A stretch of 9,004 bases of DNA from a bacterium (GCA_021815535.1 JAKAGL010000079.1:1-9004); one strand, 5' to 3'; shown: positions 1-6,288, counted from the first letter of the stretch. Translations and numbers: made by a program. Notes: generated by a model not told the origin, from the sequence alone.

Positions 1-977
1 ACCATCCTGTTTTCGGAGAGGCCGATTTCCAGCGGCGTCATGATCTCGTAGGTTTCGCGACGTTTCATCACGCCATCCTGATGGATACCCGATTCATGGG
101 CGAATGCATTGGCGCCGACGATTGCCTTGTTTGGCTGCACTGGAATGCCGGTGATGGCGGTGAGCAGTTTGCTGGTCTTGTATATCTCCCGGGTATGGAT
201 GCCGGTACCGTGCTTCAGGTTGTCGCGGCGAACCTTTAACCCCATCACCACCTCTTCCAGCGATGCGTTCCCCGCCCGTTCGCCGATGCCGTTGATGGTG
301 CATTCGATCTGCCGTGCGCCGTTCTGGACTGCGGTCAGCGAGTTTGCCACCGCCAGCCCCAAATCATCGTGGCAATGTACGCTGATGACCGCATCCTTTA
401 TGTTCGGCACATTGCTTACGATGCCGGCAATCAGCGTCCCGTACTCCACGGGGATGGCGTAACCGACCGTATCCGGTATGTTGACGGTGGTGGCGCCTGC
501 TTTTATCGCCGCGGAGATGATCTCGTACAGAAAGGCCGGATCGCTGCGGGTGGCATCCTCGCATGAGAATTCGATGTCTTTGGTATATTTGCGGGCCATG
601 GCAATGCCGACTTTGGTCATGGCCAGAACTTCGGGGGGCGTCTTCTTCAGCTTGTGCTTCATATGTATCCCTGAGGTGCTGATGAAGACGTGAATACGCC
701 GCCGCTTGGCGGGTTTCAGCGCCATCCCGGCCGCCGTAATGTCTTTTTCAACCATACGGGCCAGACCGCAGATAACCGGCCCCCGAACCTTTTTTGCGAT
801 CAGGTTCACCGCGGCGAAATCCCCTTCACTGGTAACAGGGAAGCCCGCCTCTATCACGTCCACATTCAACGCCGCCAGTTGATGGGCCATTTGCAGTTTT
901 TCCTCAATATTCATGGAAAAACCGGGTGACTGTTCGCCGTCGCGCAACGTGGTATCGAAAATGGTTATATTAGCCAT
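1..977 (-). CDS. leuA: 2-isopropylmalate synthase, N-terminal catalytic part (cut by the left edge)
   Basis: LeuA condenses acetyl-CoA with 2-oxoisovalerate to give 2-isopropylmalate, the first committed step of leucine synthesis in the cytosol. The frame is open from the ATG at 975-977 to the window edge (about 325 codons). It covers the TIM-barrel catalytic domain and the start of the linker. The protein begins MANITIFDTTLRDGEQSPG, the first family signature. The second signature, HCHDDLGLAVAN, is at residues 201-212. Expected metal ligands are visible: D13, H201, H203 and N237 (in GERAGNASLEE). The GIHQDG motif lies near the visible end. The C-terminal leucine-sensing domain is outside the window, so feedback control cannot be judged. 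A GAGG ribosome-binding site lies just upstream (about 985-990). Homocitrate and citramalate synthases share the fold, but close end-to-end similarity to classical LeuA makes leuA the best call. Confidence 0.96.
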   Translation of the reverse strand, partial: MANITIFDTTLRDGEQSPGFSMNIEEKLQMAHQLAALNVDVIEAGFPVTSEGDFAAVNLIAKKVRGPVICGLARMVEKDITAAGMALKPAKRRRIHVFISTSGIHMKHKLKKTPPEVLAMTKVGIAMARKYTKDIEFSCEDATRSDPAFLYEIISAAIKAGATTVNIPDTVGYAIPVEYGTLIAGIVSNVPNIKDAVISVHCHDDLGLAVANSLTAVQNGARQIECTINGIGERAGNASLEEVVMGLKVRRDNLKHGTGIHTREIYKTSKLLTAITGIPVQPNKAIVGANAFAHESGIHQDGVMKRRETYEIMTPLEIGLSENRM

Positions 978-1375
978 ATTTTAATCCTCTATCCTGCCTA
1001 TATTAAACGATTGCCGCCATAATTGGCGAAAAAGTGGCACCTGAAGCCGTAGGGGAATTAAAGGCTTAGGAGGAGAAGGCGGACAGGAAAGGTGAATGCA
1101 ACGTTCGAGCGCGCAACACGCCATTGGCCCGAAGATATGGTCAGCCTTGGATTGATATGTATTTGCATATGGGGTTATTCTATTGCATCACCTTGCCGCC
1201 TCATAGCTTTTTTTCAAAGAATCCGATTCGCTCTGAATATTACGTCCTGAGTATGTATAACTATTTTCATATTTACTGGCACTTTTGTATACACTTTTTA
1301 GCAGCCATCCAAGCATATCCCATTGATAACAAAGGGCAATACGTTGGCACAAGGTTTGCTTCATATCTACAGCAA
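978..1375. other. Intergenic region upstream of leuA, no convincing gene
   Basis: About 400 bases between the leuA start and the structured repeat at 1376. The part next to leuA should contain the leuA promoter and leader. On the leuA strand a short AAGCC/GGCTT inverted repeat (about 1044-1067) can be drawn, but I see no clear leader peptide, T-box or attenuator, and no strong -35/-10 pair. From about 1130 the DNA becomes much richer in A and T than the flanking genes and has many short T runs. The open frame across it on the plus strand gives a low-complexity protein and is not supported as a gene. Confidence 0.6.
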
Positions 1376-1445
1376 GAGGAAATACCTACTATTTCCTCCT
1401 CTCCGGTTAGGGGTGGGCACCTCCCACTGTCCACCCCATTTTTTT
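1376..1445 (+). repeat. Two-hairpin intergenic repeat, possible rho-independent terminator
   Basis: The first element is a perfect 9-bp inverted repeat, GAGGAAATA (1376-1384) and TATTTCCTC (1390-1398), around a 5-base CCTAC loop. The second is GGGGTGG (1410-1416) with CCACCCC (1431-1437), which competes with an alternative stem GTGGG (1413-1417) and CCCAC (1423-1427). A run of seven T follows at 1439-1445, so on the plus strand the second hairpin has the form of an intrinsic terminator. No gene with the right orientation ends just before it. The GGTTAGGGGTGGG core recalls a type of dispersed intergenic repeat common in many bacterial genomes. That comparison is from memory and not from a search. 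Confidence 0.5.
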
Positions 1446-1512
1446 CATCTTTAAACGATTCCTTTAAATTCTTGATAAAAAACACGCAAACCAAAATCGG
1501 AAGTAAAATATA

Positions 1513-1535
1513 GATAAGAGCGAAAACCGCTTATC
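1513..1535 (+). promoter_or_regulatory. Hairpin in the leader of the small membrane protein gene
   Basis: GATAA (1513-1517) pairs with TTATC (1531-1535), and GCG (1520-1522) with CGC (1528-1530). This gives an 8-bp stem with a 2-base bulge and an AAAAC loop. It ends about 20 bases before the ribosome-binding site of the gene at 1570. It could be a leader structure or a protein-binding inverted repeat. No T run follows, so a terminator is unlikely. Confidence 0.3.
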
Positions 1536-1554
1536 CGTGTTGTTAACCAATGAC

Positions 1555-1561
1555 GGAAAGG
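1555..1561 (+). promoter_or_regulatory. Ribosome-binding site deciding the start at 1570
   Basis: GGAAAGG lies 8 bases before the ATG at 1570. An in-frame GTG at 1537 would add 11 residues, but it overlaps the leader hairpin and has no Shine-Dalgarno-like sequence at proper spacing, so the ATG is preferred. Confidence 0.6.
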
Positions 1562-1569
1562 AAAAAGCC

Positions 1570-1974
1570 ATGTTTGATAAATGTGCGTCTGATAAAAAAG
1601 AGTGCACCAACCGGCACTGCTACTGCCGTTGCTTTGGATGTGCTCTATTTGCCGTGGCATTGATTCTGATTGTCGGATTTGTAGTGCAACTGATCTGGAA
1701 TGCCCTGATCCCCGGCATTTTCACGCTGGGAACAATTTCCTATGTACAAGCGTTGGGATTGCTGATTCTGGCGCGCCTGCTGTTCGGTTCCATGGGACAC
1801 CGGCACAGCTACCATGGCCACCGCCACGGTGGATGGTGCGGATGGACCCGAAAGTCTACCAGCGAATGCGGGGACTGGAAACACTACGAAGACTGGTGGC
1901 ATGAAGAAGGAAGGGAATCCTTCAAAAAATACGCCGCAGGCAAGAAAGAGAATAAGGACGCCCCGATTCTCTAG
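1570..1974 (+). CDS. Small Cys/His-rich two-helix membrane protein of unknown function
   Basis: A 134-residue protein with three zones. Residues 1-24 contain six cysteines (5, 12, 17, 19, 21, 24), including a CxCxCxxC cluster that could bind metal or form disulfides. Residues about 25-74 form two hydrophobic segments (about 25-43 and 58-73) separated by a proline/glycine turn, WNALIPGIFTLGTISY. The pattern LxWNxLxPxIFxLxxIxYxQALGLLxLxRxLFG recalls small uncharacterised membrane proteins seen in many bacteria. I cannot name a family with certainty. Directly after helix 2 comes a histidine cluster (H77, 79, 82, 84, 86), then a charged tail with several Trp and two more Cys (90, 100). The gene stands alone, converges on the carbonic anhydrase gene and has a good ribosome-binding site. 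Metal handling is a speculation from composition. That the protein is real is well supported by the start signal and membrane pattern. Confidence 0.8.
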   Translation: MFDKCASDKKECTNRHCYCRCFGCALFAVALILIVGFVVQLIWNALIPGIFTLGTISYVQALGLLILARLLFGSMGHRHSYHGHRHGGWCGWTRKSTSECGDWKHYEDWWHEEGRESFKKYAAGKKENKDAPIL

Positions 1975-1994
1975 ACAGATACGGTGGAATAACC

Positions 1995-2041
1995 GGGGTT
2001 TTGCTTTTCAGCTTTCCGGGAAATGCTAAAAGCAAGACCCC
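1995..2041. terminator. Long hairpin between convergent genes
   Basis: Left arm GGGGTTTTGCTTTT (1995-2008) pairs with right arm AAAAGCAAGACCCC (2028-2041) over 14 bp with one G-T wobble. Inside, AGC pairs with GCT and TTTC with GAAA around a CGG loop, so nearly the whole element folds. It begins 20 bases after the membrane protein stop codon and lies between two convergent genes. No T run follows on either strand, so it may stabilise or process the 3' end rather than act as a classical intrinsic terminator. Confidence 0.5.
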
Positions 2042-2160
2042 TTCTGCCACCTCTTCCCACCAGCAGATCCCTATGGCGCGGAATCCATATTTTTTTCGGG
2101 AACTAAAGACGGCCTCTTTTCTGCGGCGGGAAAGGATACCTGTTGCTCCCCCGTCACCGG

Positions 2161-2835
2161 TCAGGAAATTTTGCTATCCATCCGCCGGATTATGCGTTGC
2201 GCTTCCGTCTCATCGATCAGCACGAAACCCAGATCTTCTTCGTAGGCAAACACCTCGGCGCGGGCGATATCGAACCACCACCCGTGAAAAAAAAGCTTTC
2301 CGGCATCCATCAGCTTTTTCACAGAAGGATAGCTCTTGAGATGCTCCAACTGCTGAATGACATTCGCCTGCGAAAGCCGGTTATGCGGTAAAAGTCTATT
2401 GTCTATCCATGTGGATGCATCCATCCGGGCCAGTGACGGATACCCATTGTAGAGCCAGGTCTTGAACATCGGCATGTCGACCCCCGCGCTTGCGGTTATC
2501 AACTCCTTCATCGCGGCGCATTCAGAGTGGCCGCAAACCACGATGTTGGATACGCCGAGGTAGAGAACCGCGTACTCGATGGCCGCCGCCTCCGATACAT
2601 CCCCAAGCGAAACTCCGTCGGCTCCGCACGGGGAGATGAGATTGCCGACGTTGCGGATGACGAAGAGATCTCCGGGCTCGGTGGAAGCAAAAAGATTCGG
2701 CACCACACGGCTGTCGGAACAGGCGATGAAGAGGGTATCGGGGTTCTGCCCCAATGCCAGTTTGGCGAAGGTCTCGGCATACTCCGGGCGTAACTTGCTC
2801 CGGAACTCAACAATACCGCGTATCAGCTTTTTCAT
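2161..2835 (-). CDS. Beta-class carbonic anhydrase
   Basis: A 224-residue zinc enzyme that interconverts CO2 and bicarbonate, probably cytosolic since no signal peptide is visible. The length is usual for the beta class. The zinc ligands are C39 (in ACSDSRVVP), H103 and C106 (in CGHSECAAM). D41 and R43 form the conserved Asp/Arg dyad of the active site. The RNVGNL motif (61-66) and the C-terminal HGWWFDIARAEVFAYEEDLG stretch are also typical. One small departure: the residue after the second zinc cysteine is Ala (A107), where Gly is more common. The ATG at 2833-2835 opens a normal N-terminus, but I see no good Shine-Dalgarno sequence before it. The gene lies 87 bases after gspK on the same strand. 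Co-transcription is possible but nothing suggests a shared function. Likely roles are supplying bicarbonate for carboxylases or pH balance. Confidence 0.95.
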   Translation of the reverse strand: MKKLIRGIVEFRSKLRPEYAETFAKLALGQNPDTLFIACSDSRVVPNLFASTEPGDLFVIRNVGNLISPCGADGVSLGDVSEAAAIEYAVLYLGVSNIVVCGHSECAAMKELITASAGVDMPMFKTWLYNGYPSLARMDASTWIDNRLLPHNRLSQANVIQQLEHLKSYPSVKKLMDAGKLFFHGWWFDIARAEVFAYEEDLGFVLIDETEAQRIIRRMDSKIS

Positions 2836-2922
2836 GACACAGTGAGTTTACAAGACGGAGGGAATGAAAACAGCCGGAAAATTTATTTCATAATGCCATC
2901 AACCAGCTTCCATAAAACAACA

Positions 2923-3873
2923 CTAACGGACAGAATGGGACGGCGCGGCAGGAACGGGAGGCGGTCTCTTTGACGGGATGGGTTCGTAATAATCATCGGT
3001 CCAATCAAGCACCATAAGGCGGCGCGGAGCCTTCTTGCGCACAACCACCCGCACCGAGCGGGTCAACGCGCTCCCCTCAAAGCGGCCGGTAGCGACAATT
3101 GCAAAAGTGTCCGACTTGCCGTTCGGGTCGGGAACAGTGCCGTGATCGCGCGCATCCATGATAGCGCTCACTTTGTCCTGCGCCATGCCGGAGGCCAGCA
3201 ACGCCTCGGCCGTTGCGGTGTTGGGATTCAGCGCTCCAACCGGGTAAACGGTGAGAACCTTTTCCAATGCGGCGAACATTTCGTGTGAAACTCCCTTTAC
3301 CCGGCGCAGTTCCGCCACACTGTCGAAATCGCCATTCTTTGCGTTATAGGGAGGGTTTAGCGATTGATAGTAGTCGCTCTCGGCACCATTTGGGCGGTGA
3401 AACTCGTCGGCATCGGCCCAATCGAGGATGCTGTCGATGGCCGTATCCGCCCCTCCAATCCCATCCGGAAACAGCGTTGCGAAAAGACGCCGCAGCCCCC
3501 CTTCGTCATGGGCCAGTACGTTGATGTTCAGTTTCGCGTTCTCATCGGTAATGACATAACTCACCAATCCGCCGCCGAATGCCACTTGGCGGGGTGAAAA
3601 TTCAGGTTCTTTTAGATCATCTCCCGCCCGTCCCAGAATATCCTGTCCGTCTTTGAGGTAAACATAATCGAAATCCTCCAGCAATTCCGCGTATGCCATC
3701 TGGAGACCGGCCCGGGCGAGATAGTACGCCTCGCGCCCCTCTTTGAAATTCCGTACCGCCCCGATATCGCCACGCGCGTTCATGGCCATATCGGCCGCGA
3801 GCGCCGACAAAATCACCAATAGCCAGATAACCAGCAGAAGCGCAATGCCCTTTTCGCTCCTTACCCGCTTCAT
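2923..3873 (-). CDS. gspK: Type II secretion minor pseudopilin GspK
   Basis: A 316-residue protein, the largest of the pseudopilins and the usual length for GspK. It sits with GspI and GspJ at the tip of the periplasmic pseudopilus that pushes folded proteins through the outer membrane. The prepilin leader is MKRVRSEKG, cut before I10, followed by a hydrophobic helix (10-29). Position +5 of the mature protein is Leu rather than Glu, which is the known hallmark of GspK and fits a tip position. The motif DWADADEFHRPNGAE (151-165) and LNPNTATAEALLASG (215-229) are typical of the GspK globular domains; the second belongs to a helix-hairpin-helix-like fold. The C-terminus is proline-rich. A GGAGG ribosome-binding site sits 7 bases before the ATG, which overlaps the gspJ stop codon (ATGA). 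It is the last gene of the run: carbonic anhydrase follows, not gspL or gspM. Confidence 0.94.
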   Translation of the reverse strand: MKRVRSEKGIALLLVIWLLVILSALAADMAMNARGDIGAVRNFKEGREAYYLARAGLQMAYAELLEDFDYVYLKDGQDILGRAGDDLKEPEFSPRQVAFGGGLVSYVITDENAKLNINVLAHDEGGLRRLFATLFPDGIGGADTAIDSILDWADADEFHRPNGAESDYYQSLNPPYNAKNGDFDSVAELRRVKGVSHEMFAALEKVLTVYPVGALNPNTATAEALLASGMAQDKVSAIMDARDHGTVPDPNGKSDTFAIVATGRFEGSALTRSVRVVVRKKAPRRLMVLDWTDDYYEPIPSKRPPPVPAAPSHSVR

Positions 3874-4535
3874 CGCGCAACCTCCGGCGCTATAAGGGAA
3901 CCGGGCTCAATCCACACGGTAAGCGGCGGCCACACAAACGGATCAGCATGTTCCTCCATCGTCAGCGAGAAGCGCACCGCCAGTGGCATTACGTCCACAT
4001 CCCTGTTTTTGTCGTCAACGCTTTTTTCGCGCCAGACATCCTTGATGTCGCTCCCCGTCCCTTCATGGTAGAGATACTCGCATTTGAATTTATTGATTGC
4101 CCCTTCCCCCATCGGGATGTCCGTCCATTCCACTTTCTCGACCGGGGTATGCGGATCAAACGGCGCTTCGGAAAATAGCAGCATCTTCTTATCAGCATCG
4201 AACGAAAGTCTCTGCAGATAAAAGCCGTCGGCGCCCGGCAACGCTTTAAGCCGCGAGGTATTCGCAACAAAGAGAAGTTTCTCCACCTCACCGTGAAAGG
4301 CGACAGCCTTTTCGTTCTTCTCGTTCACAAAGTTGACTGCCCGCGCACTTTTGAGCTGGCCCTCGATAAGGCCCATTCCTTCGGTAAAATCATAATGTCT
4401 CTCCATCAGGTCGCTCCCCGCCTCCCACGAACGGAGAGAAAGCTGAAACCCGGCCGTGAGAATGGCTGTAATTGCCGCGAGCAGGGTGATGGCTATCAGC
4501 AGCTCAAGCAGGGTAAAACCGCGCTGGTTCTTCAT
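3870..4535 (-). CDS. gspJ: Type II secretion minor pseudopilin GspJ
   Basis: A 221-residue minor pseudopilin, usual length for GspJ. The leader MKNQRG is followed by FTLLELLIAITLL, so prepilin peptidase should cut after G6 and methylate F7. The conserved Glu at mature position +5 (E11) is present. After the N-terminal membrane helix comes SWEAGSDLMERHYDFTEGM and a beta-rich globular part, as in the GspJ family. The frame stays open 23 residues further upstream, but the extension would place a basic, glycine-rich segment before the leader. The ATG at 4533-4535 has GGAG at suitable spacing and forms an ATGA overlap with the gspI stop, so it is chosen. Its position between gspI and gspK matches the standard order. 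Confidence 0.9.
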   Translation of the reverse strand: MKNQRGFTLLELLIAITLLAAITAILTAGFQLSLRSWEAGSDLMERHYDFTEGMGLIEGQLKSARAVNFVNEKNEKAVAFHGEVEKLLFVANTSRLKALPGADGFYLQRLSFDADKKMLLFSEAPFDPHTPVEKVEWTDIPMGEGAINKFKCEYLYHEGTGSDIKDVWREKSVDDKNRDVDVMPLAVRFSLTMEEHADPFVWPPLTVWIEPGSLIAPEVAR

Positions 4536-4963
4536 TGGTTTGGCTCCACCACCGCCTTGAGGGTGTTCAGGACAAGTTCTTTTGATGCGGTGCCATCTTT
4601 CCATTCGACCTTCACCGCCAAGCGGTAAAGAGCTATCCGTTCGGCGGCATCGCGCGGGATGTTTTTATCCTTCCGCCCTACCGCTTCCTGATATTCCTCA
4701 ATGGTGGTTTTGAATGAATAGTCCGGATTGTCGGGGAAAATACCCTGTTCGTTCATCGGAGGAAAGGGACTGTTGGATAAAAGCTCTTCCAGTTTTTCGC
4801 CACCCAGCACCGCCGCGCGCGCGTAATGTTCTCCCCGTTCAATATTGCGGAGCGTACCACCGTAAAGGTGAAAGATGGCGGTAAAAGAAACGGCGAGGAT
4901 TGTGACGGCGACAAGTATCTCCAGCAGCGTGAAGCCGGGAGCAGATAAAATCACCCGTTTCAT
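4532..4963 (-). CDS. gspI: Type II secretion minor pseudopilin GspI
   Basis: A 143-residue minor pseudopilin that nucleates the tip complex together with GspJ and GspK. The leader MKRVILSAPG is followed by FTLLEILVAVTILAVSF, with the +1 Phe (F11) and +5 Glu (E15) needed for processing and assembly. The stretch LRNIERGEHYARAAVLGGEKLEELL after the helix is characteristic of GspI, which often carries a similar RNxxR...A...EKLxEL pattern. The length is slightly above the common 120-130 residues. The ATG overlaps the gspH stop by ATGA. The ribosome-binding site is weak, so translation is probably coupled to gspH. A generic type IV minor pilin would look similar, but the gene order with a clear GspK decides for GspI. 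Confidence 0.88.
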   Translation of the reverse strand: MKRVILSAPGFTLLEILVAVTILAVSFTAIFHLYGGTLRNIERGEHYARAAVLGGEKLEELLSNSPFPPMNEQGIFPDNPDYSFKTTIEEYQEAVGRKDKNIPRDAAERIALYRLAVKVEWKDGTASKELVLNTLKAVVEPNQ

Positions 4964-5463
4964 TTAACCGTGGCCTTATTGCGTGTCACCCGCGCCCGCC
5001 CGGAGAGCGGATCGAGGGTGACGCGGTAGCCGTTTTCGTCGTCGGGGCCAACCGCCTTCGTGGATGTTACGGAGAAATCGCAGGCGGTGGCGGTTCCGGC
5101 CGGGCTAAACTCCAAAAGCAGGAGCCCCCCGTTGGGCGTCCATATCCTTGCGGCTTGGGGGACCGTTACCACCGCGCCGTTGAACGGCTCGGCCGGGTTC
5201 CCGGCATCAAATCGTCCTTCGATGGCATAGGCCGCTTTCCGTGCGGGGTCTATAACTGTAGAAAAAACCGTTTTGCGCGCAATAGCTTCTTGGCGTGCCA
5301 GCCGCATCAATGAGGCCATTTCCCCGGCGGCTGACTTCAGTTCCGCCCGGTCTAGCGATCGCGCAAACAATGGTATGCCCACCGCCGCTACCATCGCAAT
5401 GACCGCCATCACGATAAGCAACTCTATAAGGGTATAGCCGGACCGCCTCTCTTCGCGCACCAT
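4960..5463 (-). CDS. gspH: Type II secretion minor pseudopilin GspH
   Basis: A 167-residue minor pseudopilin, normal length for GspH. The leader MVREERRSG is followed by YTLIELLIVMAVIAMVAAVGIPLFARSL. Mature +5 is Glu (E14); +1 is Tyr in place of the common Phe, which prepilin peptidase generally tolerates. The stretch SAAGEMASLMRLARQEAIARKTVFSTVID after the helix is typical of GspH, in which an RxxRxEAxxR pattern precedes the beta-sandwich domain. The frame is open a further 56 codons upstream, but the translated extension is proline/arginine-rich and crosses the tetR operator, so the ATG at 5461-5463 is chosen. No clear ribosome-binding site is seen. It is the first gene of the gspHIJK run. 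No gspG lies upstream, where the divergent tetR begins instead. Confidence 0.87.
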   Translation of the reverse strand: MVREERRSGYTLIELLIVMAVIAMVAAVGIPLFARSLDRAELKSAAGEMASLMRLARQEAIARKTVFSTVIDPARKAAYAIEGRFDAGNPAEPFNGAVVTVPQAARIWTPNGGLLLLEFSPAGTATACDFSVTSTKAVGPDDENGYRVTLDPLSGRARVTRNKATVK

Positions 5464-5574
5464 GGAAACAGGATACCGGGTGAGCGGGCAGCGCGGCAAG
5501 AAAAAGGGGTTGCCGCCCCAGCCGCGTATTGCCGCGGAAAAAAGGCGGGGGTGAAGCGCTGCTTTCTGTCTCGC
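5464..5574. other. Leader of the gspHIJK run in the divergent region
   Basis: GC-rich non-coding DNA between gspH and the tetR promoter. It should hold the gspH promoter, but I cannot point to a -35/-10 pair on the minus strand. A short CCGCG/CGCGG inverted repeat at about 5522-5536 is present, with no T run in either termination direction. Confidence 0.45.
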
Positions 5575-5602
5575 TTGACAACCCCGGGAATTGTTGGATA
5601 AT
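5575..5602 (+). promoter_or_regulatory. Sigma70-type promoter of the tetR-adaptor-RND operon
   Basis: A perfect -35 box TTGACA (5575-5580) and a -10 box GATAAT (5597-5602, five of six consensus bases) are separated by 16 bases. Transcription should start near 5608-5611, just at the edge of the palindrome at 5609-5630, leaving a leader of about 45 bases before the tetR ATG. Confidence 0.8.
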
Positions 5603-5608
5603 GGGCAC

Positions 5609-5630
5609 TGACCGACCGGTTGGTCGGGCA
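5609..5630. promoter_or_regulatory. Probable TetR-family operator
   Basis: Half-sites CCGACC (5612-5617) and GGTCGG (5622-5627) flank a GGTT spacer. The symmetry extends outward to TG at the left end and CA at the right end, with one mismatch (5611/5628). A palindrome of this size, lying on the start site of a tetR gene, is the usual operator arrangement for an autorepressor. It also lies in the gap from which gspH diverges, though about 150 bases from the gspH start. Confidence 0.75.
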
Positions 5631-5640
5631 TAAAAACTCC

Positions 5641-5646
5641 GGAGGA
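5641..5646 (+). promoter_or_regulatory. Ribosome-binding site deciding the tetR start
   Basis: GGAGGA lies 6 bases before the ATG at 5653. An in-frame ATG at 5620 would add 11 residues, but it lies inside the operator palindrome and has no Shine-Dalgarno sequence. Confidence 0.8.
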
Positions 5647-5652
5647 TCATCT

Positions 5653-6288
5653 ATGGCAAAAACCGTTTGCGTCAAGAAAACTGCGGGCAAAGAGTGCCCT
5701 GTCGTGGATCGCATACTTGCCGCCGCGGAAAAGCTTTTTTCCAAACACGGGTTCGCCGCCGTTTCCATGAACGCCATCGCCAAAGAGGCCGGCACAAGCA
5801 AAGCCAACATCTACCATCACTTCCGCGCCAAAGATGATTTGCATCAGGCGGCGCTGCGCTTTGCCGCCGAAGGGATTAAAACACTGCTGGAAAACGTTGA
5901 AGAAAGCGGCGGAACGGCATGGCGCAAACTTGAGCTTTTCGCCCAAGCGCATATCGAGGGAATGCACAGCCATGCGGACATGTCACGGCTTATCTTGCGC
6001 GAATTGCTGACCAACGGCCGCAAACGGGGGCGCGAGATCGCCGAAAGCGGCTTTGCCCGGAATTTTTCCACGCTCACTACGCTTATCCGCAAAGGGCAAA
6101 AAAACGGCGAGTTGCGTAAAGATCTGGACCCCGCCGCGGTGACGGCGTTGGTGTTGGCGGCAAACATTTTTTTCTTCCAAAATAACGATGTGCTTAGGCA
6201 CTACCGCGAAGTAACGTTCGCAGATGACCCCGAAGGCTATGTTAAAACGGTTTCTGAGATATTGCTCAACGGCATCAGGTCGCGGTAA
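5653..6288 (+). CDS. TetR/AcrR-family transcriptional repressor
   Basis: A 211-residue regulator that should bind DNA as a dimer and release it when a ligand fills its C-terminal pocket. The N-terminal DNA-binding domain is clear: RILAAAEKLFSKHGFAAVSM (20-39) followed by the helix-turn-helix AIAKEAGTSKANIYHHF (41-57) and the post-helix K60. The C-terminal part is helical and variable, as expected, so the ligand cannot be read from it. The gene is first in a run with an efflux adaptor (20 bases downstream) and an RND pump, the classical placement of a local repressor of its own efflux operon. The strong promoter and adjoining palindrome support autoregulation. The regulated substrate, probably a toxic hydrophobic compound, is unknown. 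Confidence 0.93.
   Translation: MAKTVCVKKTAGKECPVVDRILAAAEKLFSKHGFAAVSMNAIAKEAGTSKANIYHHFRAKDDLHQAALRFAAEGIKTLLENVEESGGTAWRKLELFAQAHIEGMHSHADMSRLILRELLTNGRKRGREIAESGFARNFSTLTTLIRKGQKNGELRKDLDPAAVTALVLAANIFFFQNNDVLRHYREVTFADDPEGYVKTVSEILLNGIRSR

Noticed and set aside
1003..1020. Five-codon minus-strand frame (MAAIV) ahead of leuA as a leader peptide
   Set aside because: It contains no leucine codons and no terminator/antiterminator pair is visible, so there is no sign of attenuation.
1096..1155. 19-residue open frame preceded by GGAAAGG
   Set aside because: The spacing to the ATG is very short, the peptide has no recognisable pattern, and such a short frame is easily due to chance.
1124..1513. 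129-codon open frame on the plus strand in the AT-rich region
   Set aside because: It has no ribosome-binding site, its translation has no recognisable pattern, and it runs through both hairpins and the T tract at 1376-1445.
3870..4604. Longer gspJ start at 4604
   Set aside because: It overlaps gspI extensively and lacks a proper prepilin leader; the ATGA junction at 4532-4535 fits the pattern of the whole run.
5522..5536. CCGCG/CGCGG inverted repeat as a terminator
   Set aside because: The stem is short, A rather than T follows on the plus strand, and on the minus strand the T run precedes the stem, so it fits termination in neither direction.
5464..5631. N-terminal extension of gspH
   Set aside because: It would place a proline/arginine-rich segment before the prepilin leader and cross the tetR promoter and operator.
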